Source: Acetivibrio sp964564015 (GTDB lineage: Bacteria; Bacillota; Clostridia; Acetivibrionales; Acetivibrionaceae). From it: a stretch of DNA of 64,000 nt. Positions 1 to 9,031 of the stretch are shown here, in pieces. Location: assembly GCA_964564015.1 (NCBI GenBank), contig CAZLZR010000001.1:62001-126000 (forward strand), written 5' to 3'. The position numbers and the translations under genes were made by a program. The first letter of the stretch is position 1. Every line of letters starts with the position of its first letter. A model generated the notes under the pieces. It saw only the letters and a list, made by a program, of their open reading frames with translations. It searched no databases and had not been told where the DNA came from.

Positions 1-348
1 ACTGATTTTTTGCTGACAAGCAGGCAAATACAGGATTATATGGACATGTACGCACCAAAGAAAGAGGACAGGTTAAGTCCCTACCTTGCACCATTGCTGG
101 CACAAGACTTGTCAAACCAGCCGGATACATTGATTATAACAGCTGAATACGACCCCTTAAGAGATGAGGGAGAGGCCTATGGAAAGCGTTTGAAGGAGTT
201 TGGTAACAAGGTGAAGATGTTTCGAATGAAAGATGCTGTCCATGGATTTTTTTCTTTGCCGTGGAAGTCAGAATATGTGGTTAGAAGTTATGAAATAATA
301 AACTGGTTTTTAAGTAGCTGTAACGGCAGGAGCGAGGAATTAATATGA
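1..348 (+). CDS. alpha/beta hydrolase (HSL-type esterase/lipase), C-terminal part only
   Basis: The reading frame is open from base 1, so the gene starts before the window; the first internal ATG at 10 is not the real start. About 115 residues remain. They hold the last two members of a Ser-Asp-His triad as seen in the hormone-sensitive-lipase (Abhydrolase_3) family: the Asp in EYDPLRDEG and the His in VHGFF. The nucleophile elbow and oxyanion HGG motif must lie upstream. The stop overlaps the next start (ATGA at 345-348), so it is translationally coupled to the acyltransferase. Likely a cytoplasmic carboxylesterase; its substrate is unknown. The pairing with an acyltransferase suggests that an ester is made and cleaved in one pathway (inference). 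Confidence 0.8.
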   Translation, partial: TDFLLTSRQIQDYMDMYAPKKEDRLSPYLAPLLAQDLSNQPDTLIITAEYDPLRDEGEAYGKRLKEFGNKVKMFRMKDAVHGFFSLPWKSEYVVRSYEIINWFLSSCNGRSEELI

Positions 349-1625
349 ATTATCCGAAACGAGTAGAATGGAGCAAACTGGATAATGCCTCTAAATTTTT
401 TCCGGCTACAAGCAATTACAGGGATCCTAAGGTGTTCCGAATTTCGTGTGAGCTGGTCGATGAGGTGAAACCTGAAGTTTTACAATTGGCACTGGACAAA
501 ACCATCGAAAGATTTCCTTTGTACAAGTCTGTTCTAAGGAGAGGGGTATTCTGGTACTATTTTGAAACCAGTGATATCCGCCCGATGGTTGAAAAGGAGA
601 CTAATCCTGTATGTGCTCCGATATACAGAAAATATGAAAAAAAATTATTATTCCGTGTGTTTTATTACAAGAAAAGAATCAATATTGAGGTGTTTCATGC
701 TTTGTCGGATGGGACCGGTGCCTTATGGTTCATGAAGACCTTGGTATATTATTATCTGTTAATCAGACACAAGGATGAGTTGGCAGACAAAGTGCCGGAA
801 CTGAACTATGATGCATCTTTAAGTGAAAAGATGGATGACAGTTTTAGCAGGCGCTATCCGGGTTGGGATTTAAAGAGACAAATGGAAACGCTGTTCAAAA
901 GCAAGAATACAGCTAAAGCTTACCACATACGGGGAACAAGAACTGATGAATACAGAGTGAATGTTATAGAAGGTGCAATGAGTGTAAAAGCTGCTCTGGA
1001 AGAAGCGCATAAATACAATACCACATTGACTGTGTTTTTTTCTTCACTGCTGGTATGCTCCATATATGAGGACATGCCTGCACGTAAAAAAGGTTATCCT
1101 GTAGTTTTATCTGTACCTATAAATCTCCGGCAGTTTTTTAAATCGGAGACCGCAAGAAATTTTTTCAGCACGATGAACATTAGTTACCGTTTGGAGGAAG
1201 GCAGACTGGAATTGAAAGAAGTGATAAAGAGTCTGGGAGAAAGTTTCAGGAGGGAATTAACAGAAGAGCGGCTTAATCAACATTTGGACGGGCTTATGTT
1301 TATTGAAAGAAATCCTTTGGCAAGAGTTGTACCTCTGCCTTTAAAAAATTATTCCATTCGTATTGCAAATACGATAATGGATATGGGGGTAACCGCAGCT
1401 ATTTCAAATGTGGGACAGGTTACAATGCCTTTAGAGTTTAGCGGTTTTATCCATCAGTTCAGCGTTATACCTAACGTAAAGAGGCCCCAAATGACTATGT
1501 GTACCTATGGTGACAGGCTGGTAGTGACCTTTGCTTCTCCTTTCCGGGAAACTGAAATACAAAAGGCATTTTTCAAAGCTCTTTCAAAAATGGGCATTGA
1601 GGTTGAAATTTCATCGAACATATAG
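345..1625 (+). CDS. condensation-fold acyltransferase (alcohol acetyltransferase-like)
   Basis: A 426-residue protein with the HxxxDG catalytic motif (FHALSDGTGA, about residue 116) typical of CoA-dependent acyltransferases of the condensation/chloramphenicol-acetyltransferase-like superfamily; the His is the general base. A second conserved region near residues 245-262 (VVLSVPINLRQFF) resembles the channel region of these enzymes. No signal peptide, so cytoplasmic. It overlaps the upstream hydrolase by 4 nt and is followed 11 nt later by a zinc-ribbon membrane protein, so the three form one operon. The acceptor alcohol or amine cannot be read from sequence. Family call is firm, substrate is not. 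Confidence 0.75.
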   Translation: MNYPKRVEWSKLDNASKFFPATSNYRDPKVFRISCELVDEVKPEVLQLALDKTIERFPLYKSVLRRGVFWYYFETSDIRPMVEKETNPVCAPIYRKYEKKLLFRVFYYKKRINIEVFHALSDGTGALWFMKTLVYYYLLIRHKDELADKVPELNYDASLSEKMDDSFSRRYPGWDLKRQMETLFKSKNTAKAYHIRGTRTDEYRVNVIEGAMSVKAALEEAHKYNTTLTVFFSSLLVCSIYEDMPARKKGYPVVLSVPINLRQFFKSETARNFFSTMNISYRLEEGRLELKEVIKSLGESFRRELTEERLNQHLDGLMFIERNPLARVVPLPLKNYSIRIANTIMDMGVTAAISNVGQVTMPLEFSGFIHQFSVIPNVKRPQMTMCTYGDRLVVTFASPFRETEIQKAFFKALSKMGIEVEISSNI

Positions 1626-1636
1626 GAGCGATAAGA

Positions 1637-2305
1637 ATGATATTATGCAAACACTGCAAAGTTTACATCAGAGATAAGAAAACAAATTGTCCGCTGTGTG
1701 GCAATATCCTTGCGGATGATGTCAACAGTATCAAAGGCGATGATGTTTATCCTGTTATACCCCCGACATATGAACGGCATTTGGTAATACGTATCTTATT
1801 ATTTATTTCAATTGTTGCAATTGTAATCAGTTATATTATTCACAAATTATTTCCTACAAGCGTAAATTGGCCTATGTTGGTTCTATTGGGATTGCTTAGC
1901 ACATGGCTTAGTATAACTGATGCACTGCGGAAAAGGCACAATATTACTAAATCAATTATGTGGCAGGTTATGATTGTATCTGCTCTGACTATCTTTTGGG
2001 ATTGGAAGATAGGTTGGAAGGGCTGGTCTCTTGATTATGCCATTCCTATACTATGCATCGCGGCCATGCTTGTGATGTATGTGACAGCAAAGGTAATGAA
2101 GCTCAGCGTTGTAAACTACATAGCATATTTTTTGTTGGGAGGATTATTTGGCATTGTCCCGGTTTTGTTTATTTTACTTGATCTGGTTACGGTGGATATA
2201 CCTTCTATCATATCTGTTGCTGTAAGTATTATCTTCTTGTCTGCAATACTTATTTTTCAGGGAGACAATATTAAACAGGAGCTGCAAAAAAGGATGCACA
2301 TATGA
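1637..2305 (+). CDS. zinc-ribbon multi-pass membrane protein
   Basis: 222 residues. The N-terminus carries a small zinc ribbon (CKHC at residues 4-7 and CPLC at 18-21). Roughly six hydrophobic segments follow from residue 50 to 210, and the tail is basic. The start is supported by AGGAG 8 nt upstream. Members of this type often sit beside the condensation-like acyltransferase (I recall the DUF6320 label, not verified). It may anchor or present the acyltransferase at the membrane, but no catalytic motif is visible. Last gene of the operon. Confidence 0.65.
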   Translation: MILCKHCKVYIRDKKTNCPLCGNILADDVNSIKGDDVYPVIPPTYERHLVIRILLFISIVAIVISYIIHKLFPTSVNWPMLVLLGLLSTWLSITDALRKRHNITKSIMWQVMIVSALTIFWDWKIGWKGWSLDYAIPILCIAAMLVMYVTAKVMKLSVVNYIAYFLLGGLFGIVPVLFILLDLVTVDIPSIISVAVSIIFLSAILIFQGDNIKQELQKRMHI

Positions 2306-2467
2306 GACGTGGAATACATAGTTTTACTACAGAAAATTTCTTTATCTGAAGCAGATATAAATTAAGATTAAATTAGAGACTTAAAAAATGTGCCCGGGTT
2401 GAGCAATGCTGCTTTAGCAGCAAAGAGCTCATAAATACTGCGGGAAAGTTGAGTTATAAATTAAAGA

Positions 2468-2499
2468 CCCCTTGAAGTATCAGCTTCAAGGGGTTCTAT
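2468..2499. terminator. bidirectional terminator between convergent operons
   Basis: A perfect 10-bp inverted repeat (CCCCTTGAAG / CTTCAAGGGG) with a 6-nt loop at 2468-2493. It is A-rich on one side and T-rich on the other, and lies between the plus-strand operon ending at 2305 and the minus-strand operon ending at 2544. Confidence 0.8.
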
Positions 2500-2543
2500 A
2501 ATTCACAAAACATGACATAGCTTAAAGCTGTGGCTCTTGTACA

Positions 2544-3134
2544 TCACAGTTTCATATACTCTTCTATTGTTTTGTCACCAATAAAGAGCTTATCAAGAAC
2601 TGCTGTGCCCTTATATATTTTAACTGAAACATACACATCTTCAGTACTGTCCTGTGAGATCTTTTCATTATATATTTTTTCAGCCGATGGAGCATCATTT
2701 TCCGGCATATAGTATCTCTCGAAGGGTACTTGAAAATGTACCGTCGGTTTTCCGGAAGAACCATCACCGTCATAGTGTTCATAAGTGATGTAAGTTATTT
2801 TTGTTTTTATATAGGTATCCGATTCAGGAGGCGTAAGCGTAATGCCTGAAAATCTGGCGAAGCCGCTGGTGTCATTTTCAATCAGCACATAGATGGTTTG
2901 CTTGGTATGATACTGCTGATCATTATTAACAGTTATCTCAGTGTCTTCTACGTTTATATAAAGGTATCTTCCTCTAAACGGATCGTAGGGATCTAAAGGC
3001 TCGACCCTGAATTTGTATTCCTGACCATATCTTAAAGCCAGCTCCCGTGATAGTATCACCTGAGACGGAACAAGCAATTGCAAAAGGGCAAGAACTATAA
3101 AAATTATAAGTTTAATATTCTTATTCATATACAC
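2544..3134 (-). CDS. GDYXXLXY-family membrane-anchored protein
   Basis: 196 residues with one N-terminal hydrophobic segment (residues 5-25) that serves as signal anchor. An extracytoplasmic domain follows. The segment DPYDPFRGRYLYIN matches the G-x-Y-x-x-L-x-Y signature that names the family. Two starts are possible: GTG at 3134 or ATG at 3128; the upstream AAGGAAGG fits either. The frame overlaps the end of the DUF2157 gene by 14 nt, so the two are translationally coupled. These families are frequently adjacent or fused; function unknown, envelope location likely. Confidence 0.75.
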   Translation of the reverse strand: MYMNKNIKLIIFIVLALLQLLVPSQVILSRELALRYGQEYKFRVEPLDPYDPFRGRYLYINVEDTEITVNNDQQYHTKQTIYVLIENDTSGFARFSGITLTPPESDTYIKTKITYITYEHYDGDGSSGKPTVHFQVPFERYYMPENDAPSAEKIYNEKISQDSTEDVYVSVKIYKGTAVLDKLFIGDKTIEEYMKL

Positions 3135-4446
3135 TCACTTCCTTCCTTTTCCTAAATAACACAATGTTCGAAACAATAAAGCCTGTTCCCACGAGTATAA
3201 AAGATATACCACGTTCGAAGAAACCTAAATCACTGTCGAAGAACCTCATAATTATCAGCAGGGATATAATAAGCATGCCACCGTTTGTCGGACCGAGTTT
3301 TTGTTTTTTGATTCCATATACGATGGTTCCGACACCAAGGACGAATACAAAAATATTATATAGAAGCATGGGCAAGGTTTCTAAGCTGCCTATAGAAGCC
3401 ATAATATAGCATATCGCAGCCAGTAAAGGTGAAGAAGTGTATAATGTTGAAAATAAATCTTTTCTTCTTGTATTCTTATAGAAGAGGAAAAGGGCGGTAC
3501 CGAGCAATAATAACACAAGAATATAATCAATAATACCAGCCAGGGCATTATACTCGTAACTGTTGCGATAGTGAGCCCAGCCTATATCTTCCCAGAAAAA
3601 TGTAAACGTAAATATGAAAGACATAGCCAAAGTGCCTAATGTGCCTACAACTGAAAGTGGTTTTTGCCAGGTGTATTCAGTTTCTCTGCCGGAAAGTGCA
3701 TCAACTAAAAGTAGAACAGCAAAGTAGCTGCTGTATACAAGAATCCACAATCCGGGAAGAACTTTTTCAAGAACAACACCCAGTGAGATACATAAGTCAA
3801 AGGACATCATCCATAACAGGATTACAGAACGGTTTGAAAGGGCTTTTGACTTAAGGCTTTTAATTAAAAATGGTATAATCGCAGCAAACAACAGCCAGAA
3901 TAGAGCTGCGTTTTCTCCGTCAGACTGGACAGAAACTGCCCAGGTTGTTATGCCGGTAAGGTAAAAACCTGCCGGTACAACCGCATCAAAAATGTATACA
4001 AGCGGAAGAATTAATAGAGCCCATGTGATAATGAAGGCCGAAAAATCTCCATGAATATTGTAGGTCTGACTAATGAGTGAGATTCCGGCTCCGACAGCCA
4101 AGGTCAGAAATGCAGTAGAGCTTTCTGTCCATACAAAGGAAGATCTTCTTTTTTGCAGTACCCAGAAGCACAATATTTGTGCTGTTATCAGCGGCAATAG
4201 CGACAGTATTGTCCTTACAGGAATACTTAGTTCATTCCAGTTGCGGGCAAATAACAGGATAATACCGCTTCCTATCAATATAGCTCCTAATGTACCAAAG
4301 ATACCAAGGAGAATTTTGAGCCAGTTTGCCTCTTCAGGTTCTCCGTAATAGGCCTTAAGCTTTTGAATGCTATCCTCCGGTATAATGCCATCGGAAGCAA
4401 GTTTAGGCAATTGAGAATATAGCCATTTGATTTTTTTAGTGTCCAT
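3121..4446 (-). CDS. DUF2157 multi-pass membrane protein
   Basis: 441 residues. The cytoplasmic N-terminus of about 45 residues (WLYSQLPKLASDGIIPEDS...) is the typical DUF2157 start. About twelve hydrophobic segments follow between residues 45 and 430, and the C-terminus is charged. No transporter or enzyme motif is visible. It heads a two-gene minus-strand operon with the GDYXXLXY protein, an arrangement seen in many bacteria. AAGGATGG lies about 12 nt before the ATG. Physiological role unknown. Confidence 0.75.
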   Translation of the reverse strand: MDTKKIKWLYSQLPKLASDGIIPEDSIQKLKAYYGEPEEANWLKILLGIFGTLGAILIGSGIILLFARNWNELSIPVRTILSLLPLITAQILCFWVLQKRRSSFVWTESSTAFLTLAVGAGISLISQTYNIHGDFSAFIITWALLILPLVYIFDAVVPAGFYLTGITTWAVSVQSDGENAALFWLLFAAIIPFLIKSLKSKALSNRSVILLWMMSFDLCISLGVVLEKVLPGLWILVYSSYFAVLLLVDALSGRETEYTWQKPLSVVGTLGTLAMSFIFTFTFFWEDIGWAHYRNSYEYNALAGIIDYILVLLLLGTALFLFYKNTRRKDLFSTLYTSSPLLAAICYIMASIGSLETLPMLLYNIFVFVLGVGTIVYGIKKQKLGPTNGGMLIISLLIIMRFFDSDLGFFERGISFILVGTGFIVSNIVLFRKRKEVSVYE

Positions 4447-4645
4447 ATAATACTCACCATCCTTATATTTATATTATACCTGAAACCAGGAATTAATTTA
4501 GATGTCTAAGGTCATTAAAAATATTAAAAACATCTCATTTATATATGACCAAAGTCACTATTCTTAAACAAAATAATATAAGTTGGGAAGTATTATGGTG
4601 AGATAATTGATTCAGACGAAGAGGTATAGGTTTTTGAAGATCAAT

Positions 4646-5356
4646 TTATAATGCCGGATGAGATTCTGAAATAACTCCATGCAGCACCTCATTTTTTCCG
4701 CCACACCCGGGAAGTTTATTAATTGTGAAACCGGCAGCAATAAGGGCTCGTTTTACGGCGCCTGCCACAGTAAAGGTGGAGCAGGTGCCCTTAAGTTTTG
4801 TCTTTTTTTCGATTTGCATAAGCAGCTCAGGGCGCCATATTGAAGGGTTTTTCTTTGGGCTGTGCCCGTCAAGAAACCAGACATCACAGGGCTTTTCCAA
4901 AGAGTTTACCATTTCGAGTGCTTCTCCTATCCAAAGGTTTACGTCAAGAGTTCCATAGGATTGCAGTATTTTCATGGAATGCCAGCCGGGTATGGTGATA
5001 TCTATACTTTGGTATGCTTTTAAAAGGGTGTCGATTTCATCACTTACACGATCTCTGAATTCATTCAGAAGATGGAGCATTCTGTCAGGACTCATAGGGT
5101 ACAGTTCAACAGTATTATATTCTATTGAAATGTTTCTTAACCCGCTTTCTTTCAAATATTCCATGAGGGAAATAAGCACACGCCCTGCACCAAAACCTGT
5201 TTCACCAATAATAAACGGGGTATTTGGTTGTGCAGCAATCCTGTTAAGCAGGTTATTATTCCTAAAATAGATTTGCTGTGCTTCGTCTATTGCACTGACT
5301 ACATCAAAATAACGGTCATCAAAATGCTCATTTACAAGGTGCGGCGGTATTAACAT
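4646..5356 (-). CDS. mnmD: tRNA U34 methyltransferase MnmD (stand-alone MnmC methyltransferase domain)
   Basis: 236 residues from the ATG at 5356, chosen over an in-frame start 13 codons upstream because AAGGAAA lies 10 nt before it. The protein has a SAM-binding Rossmann fold: FIIGETGFGAGRVLISLM is the glycine-rich motif I loop and VWFLDGHSPKKNPSIW is the conserved catalytic Asp loop of the MnmC methyltransferase family (usually LDGF; here His replaces Phe). It should methylate nm5(s2)U34 to mnm5(s2)U34 in the anticodon wobble position. The FAD oxidoreductase half found in E. coli MnmC is absent, as in other stand-alone MnmD proteins. Monocistronic. Confidence 0.85.
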   Translation of the reverse strand: MLIPPHLVNEHFDDRYFDVVSAIDEAQQIYFRNNNLLNRIAAQPNTPFIIGETGFGAGRVLISLMEYLKESGLRNISIEYNTVELYPMSPDRMLHLLNEFRDRVSDEIDTLLKAYQSIDITIPGWHSMKILQSYGTLDVNLWIGEALEMVNSLEKPCDVWFLDGHSPKKNPSIWRPELLMQIEKKTKLKGTCSTFTVAGAVKRALIAAGFTINKLPGCGGKNEVLHGVISESHPAL

Positions 5357-5699
5357 ATATATCACTTTCCTTATCTCATTATAATAAAATAACAAAAATA
5401 TTAGAAATAACTTGCAATTTTCATTCCATGAAAAAATGACAGCATTAAATTCTGTGCCTTGATTATTATTTCATGTTATAGCGAAAAAAGCAATCATAGA
5501 AGAGACTGTAATTTTATGTGTTGAACCTGATTGAGGATTTCGGGAAAATCAAGTTGTATTAATTTGAAAGTAAATAGTATAATTAGTTTAGGGGATGGTT
5601 GTAGAACTAATTATTTTTGTCGGTTTGTAACGATGCACAAGCTAAATATTTTAAGCTTCCCTGAATTACTGTTAAAATGTATTGGGAGGAGACCGGAAA
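5357..5699. other. intergenic region between mnmD and the GH81 gene
   Basis: An AT-rich divergent gap of 343 bp. The half nearer the GH81 gene carries a promoter-like pair (5554-5583) and a ribosome binding site. No convincing small gene or RNA structure was found. An 85-codon plus-strand frame at 5531-5788 overlaps the GH81 signal peptide out of frame and is not considered real. Confidence 0.6.
5554..5583 (+). promoter_or_regulatory. candidate sigma-A promoter of the GH81 gene
   Basis: TTGTAT at 5554 and TATAAT at 5578 separated by 18 nt. The -10 is perfect, the -35 weak. It would give a 5' UTR of about 110 nt. Confidence 0.45.
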
Positions 5700-8600
5700 A
5701 TGAAAATAAAAAAAAGATTAAATTCTGTGTTGGGATTATTTGTTTGTTTTACGTTGTTATCAACTTCGTTACTTCTTCCGCAAGGTAGTGCAAGTGCAGC
5801 AACTGATTTCACAACTTGGAATCTGTTTACAGGTGAATCTACAAAAGGTTCATCATCGACAATTCCACTGTCTTCAACAAAAACTCTAACCCCAACTGTT
5901 AGTCCATCGGGAGGCTACAAAGTCGGTGATTTTACTGCTGGTTTTGATTATTCCAATTCGAAATTAACAGTAACATTGATTCCAACTGTATCAACAGCTA
6001 CAACTACCAACATATGGTATACGAATGTATCCAATCCTACAGCGTTGAATCAGGCGGTAGCAGGATATTCAACCGGCTCAAAGAACTCATCCGGCAACTA
6101 CGTAATTACCATTCCAAACCCATCTATTGCGGCTGACGGAACAGTATACTTATTTCTTGCAACTAATTCGGGTGACACCGGTTGGGTTAAATGCAATGTT
6201 TACGGATCACCAGAGGCAACCCCGACACCTGCATCCACTGTAACACCCAAACTTACCTCGACACCAACAGTGTCAATTTCTACTCCGGTACCGGAGCCAA
6301 GCACTGCTATTGATGAATATATAAGTCCAAACTGGATCAATGAGCTTGGACTTGGAAGTATAAGAACATCACCTGTAATAAACCCCAATTGGGCTGAAAA
6401 TGACGCACCCGCGACAATATACAAAACAGATAACGTAAAAGGTGCAGTTGGTACAAACGACTGGATGAGCTCTGTTTTATGGCTGCCTTTTTCAGAGTCG
6501 ATTTATGCTCATCCTCTTGCTTACAAATTTACCAGATCAGGGCTTAAGGTAAGCATGCCTCCGGTACAATATGTGAAAGATGTTGACGGAGACGTTGAGG
6601 TTTTAAGAAGGCTTGACGAAAATGTGCCCGGCACAATAGACTTTACAGTTGGAGCCGAAAACTTCAGTCCGGCAGATGCGAGGGCAGACAAACTCAGCGA
6701 TTGGTCTACGGATGTGATTATGGCTGACGGGTCAAAAAGCATAAAATCAACTATAGCTCATGGGAGCCCGTATACATATTTTACGTTTACCGGATGTAAT
6801 CCCAGGATAGTTTTTAACAGTGCTCCTGAAGAAGTAATTAATGAAGGACAGAACTTGGATGTAAAGGTAAACGGTAAACATTACGGTTTCTTTGCACCAA
6901 CAGGTTCCACTTGGAGTGGAATTGGAACAAATATGCTTACATGCTACCTGCCTTCAGGCAAAAACTATTTTTCCCTTGCTGTTTTGCCGTCAAAGGATGC
7001 CTTTGATTTTTATGAGCTGAGAGCCTATGCGTTTATTGTGAATACAGAGGTTGCATGGGGATATTACAAGGAAGACAGTTCGGTAGTCACAACGTTTAAA
7101 GCAACTACAGAGGCGAAGGAAGGTACAAACACAGACACCATATTTGCATTATATCCTCACCAATGGAGAAACAACTCCTTAATTAGTCCGTTAAGTTATA
7201 CGTATGATTCAATAAGGGGAACGATGAAAACCGTTGCGGGGAAGTCTTTCCAAACAAGATATACCTATAATGGAATACTCACTAATATGCCCGGAGTTGC
7301 TGCTGATGATAATCAAAATATAGAAAAGTTAAAACAGCTGGTGGATGAATTTGAGGCGGAAAAAATAGCTTTTACCCTTGAAACAACTGGGTCAGGTTTT
7401 GATACCTATTGGACAGGTAAAACGCTAAATGAGTTATCTCAGGTTTTACCAATTGCAGAACAAGTCGGTGATACTATTGCAGCTGAGAAAATTATGGCTG
7501 CAATAAAAAGCAAGCTGGAAGATTTCTTTAAAGCTGAGCAATCCGAGACTACTTTCTATGACTCAAAGGATAAGAACAATTTGTTTTATTACAACAGCAA
7601 CTGGGGAACACTTATAGGTTATGATGCCAGCTATGGAAGTCAGAACGAACTTAATGACCATCATTTTCATTACGGATACTTTATATATGCCGCATCCCAG
7701 ATTGCCTTAAGGGATAAGGAATGGGCGAAAGAAAATAATTGGGGAGCAATGGTCAGACTCTTGATTAAGGACATTGCAAATTATAATAAAAAAGATACCA
7801 GATTTCCATTCCTGAGAAATTTCGACCCGTATGCCGGACACTCATGGGCATCAGGTCATGCAAAGTTTTTTGACGGTAATAATCAGGAATCATCATCTGA
7901 AGCGATAAATGCATGGGCTGGCATAATACAATGGGGTGAAGCCATAGGTGACAGCACTCTCCGTGATCTTGGAATATATCTATATACTACTGAAGTTCAG
8001 GCGATAAACAATTACTGGTTTGATATCTATGGAGATACAAGAGATCCGGGATATGTTAATGTGGATACATCCATGATCTGGGGTAGTAAATGCGTTCATA
8101 CGACATGGTGGACCAATGATCCGATACAGGTGCATGGGATCAATTTGCTCCCAATAACAGGTGCATCGTTGTATCTTGGGACTGATCCGAAGTACATAAA
8201 AAAAAACTACGATTCAATATGGTATGAATGGAATAAATGGCTTACAATAAAGCCCGGAGATCAAAACGGTGATCCAAAGCTTTGGCAGGACATTTTGTGC
8301 TCATACTATGCACTTTATGACACCGAAGAAGCAATTTCCAAATGGGATGAAAATGCAGCACCGGAGAGCGGTGAATCAAAAGCTCATACCTATCACTGGA
8401 TGTTAAGCCTGAAAACCGCAGGAGTACCTGATTTTGCGGTGACTGCCGATACTCCGCTATATTCGGTATTTAAGAATAAGTCGAACAATAAAAAAACATA
8501 TGTGGTTTATAACACATCAGATTCAGCAAAACAAGTGAAATTTTCCGACGGTATGAGTTTTGCCGCAAAACCGAATTCAATGACAGTTGTGAAGGAAGGG

Positions 8601-8837
8601 GATATTCCGGCTCCAACTATAAAGTATGGTGATGTAAGTAATGATGGGAAAGTGAATTCAATTGACTATGCACTGATGAAAAGTTATTTACTTGGAATAA
8701 TCAAGGATTTTCCATGTGAAAATGATTTACAGGTATCGGATTTAAACAATGACGGCAGATTTAGTTCGATTGATTTTGCATACATGAGAAGTTATTTGCT
8801 TAGGTTAATTGACGCTTTTCCGGCAGAAAGAAAATAA
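5700..8837 (+). CDS. cellulosomal GH81 endo-beta-1,3-glucanase with dockerin
   Basis: 1,045 residues from the ATG at 5700; GGGAGGAG ends 8 nt before it, so the in-frame TTG at 5682 is rejected. Order: signal peptide (1-33, ending ASA), an N-terminal beta-rich module (about 35-170, possibly a beta-1,3-glucan-binding CBM such as CBM56; uncertain), a Thr/Pro linker (171-210), the GH81 catalytic region (about 211-955) and a type I dockerin (977-1045) with two calcium-binding repeats, GDVSNDGKVNSIDYALMKSYLL and SDLNNDGRFSSIDFAYM. Catalytic candidates are the acid Asp653 in NDHHFHYGY and Glu730/Glu734 in NQESSSEA, with the 4-residue spacing of characterised GH81 enzymes. It hydrolyses laminarin- or callose-type glucan outside the cell while docked to a scaffoldin cohesin. 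Monocistronic. Confidence 0.93.
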   Translation: MKIKKRLNSVLGLFVCFTLLSTSLLLPQGSASAATDFTTWNLFTGESTKGSSSTIPLSSTKTLTPTVSPSGGYKVGDFTAGFDYSNSKLTVTLIPTVSTATTTNIWYTNVSNPTALNQAVAGYSTGSKNSSGNYVITIPNPSIAADGTVYLFLATNSGDTGWVKCNVYGSPEATPTPASTVTPKLTSTPTVSISTPVPEPSTAIDEYISPNWINELGLGSIRTSPVINPNWAENDAPATIYKTDNVKGAVGTNDWMSSVLWLPFSESIYAHPLAYKFTRSGLKVSMPPVQYVKDVDGDVEVLRRLDENVPGTIDFTVGAENFSPADARADKLSDWSTDVIMADGSKSIKSTIAHGSPYTYFTFTGCNPRIVFNSAPEEVINEGQNLDVKVNGKHYGFFAPTGSTWSGIGTNMLTCYLPSGKNYFSLAVLPSKDAFDFYELRAYAFIVNTEVAWGYYKEDSSVVTTFKATTEAKEGTNTDTIFALYPHQWRNNSLISPLSYTYDSIRGTMKTVAGKSFQTRYTYNGILTNMPGVAADDNQNIEKLKQLVDEFEAEKIAFTLETTGSGFDTYWTGKTLNELSQVLPIAEQVGDTIAAEKIMAAIKSKLEDFFKAEQSETTFYDSKDKNNLFYYNSNWGTLIGYDASYGSQNELNDHHFHYGYFIYAASQIALRDKEWAKENNWGAMVRLLIKDIANYNKKDTRFPFLRNFDPYAGHSWASGHAKFFDGNNQESSSEAINAWAGIIQWGEAIGDSTLRDLGIYLYTTEVQAINNYWFDIYGDTRDPGYVNVDTSMIWGSKCVHTTWWTNDPIQVHGINLLPITGASLYLGTDPKYIKKNYDSIWYEWNKWLTIKPGDQNGDPKLWQDILCSYYALYDTEEAISKWDENAAPESGESKAHTYHWMLSLKTAGVPDFAVTADTPLYSVFKNKSNNKKTYVVYNTSDSAKQVKFSDGMSFAAKPNSMTVVKEGDIPAPTIKYGDVSNDGKVNSIDYALMKSYLLGIIKDFPCENDLQVSDLNNDGRFSSIDFAYMRSYLLRLIDAFPAERK

Positions 8838-8902
8838 GAGGATGTATCAATTGTAAAGTAATGAATGTAACCGATGCCAATGATAGCATTTTTGGGTTCT
8901 GA

Positions 8903-8956
8903 TTGCTCACATGTTAAGGTTAAAAATCCTTCCTTTTAACTTTGACATGTGAGCAA
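8903..8956. terminator. long imperfect hairpin after GH81
   Basis: A 12-bp outer stem (TTGCTCACATGT / ACATGTGAGCAA) continues inward through GGTTAAAA / TTTTAACT, giving about 22 paired positions with few mismatches. No clean T-run follows, so it may be a terminator for either convergent gene or a remnant of a repeat element. Confidence 0.45.
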
Positions 8957-8990
8957 CGCTGTAATATGAAGCTTTAGTTTTGTTCAATTA

Positions 8991-9031
8991 GTGCTTATTA
9001 ATAAAAATCATAGGATGTTCAAAAGCACTAG
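8991..9031. repeat. second copy of the AAAATCATAGGATGT core, lacking the palindromes
   Basis: GTGCTTATTAATAAAAATCATAGGATGT followed by TCAAAAGCACTAG. AGTGCTT and AAGCACT at the two ends are complementary and can close a short stem. It corresponds to the element at 27566-27680 with both palindromic inserts missing. Confidence 0.6.

Noticed and set aside
5531..5788. 85-codon frame upstream of and overlapping the GH81 gene
   Set aside because: Out of frame with the GH81 signal peptide, no ribosome binding site, overlaps the real start.
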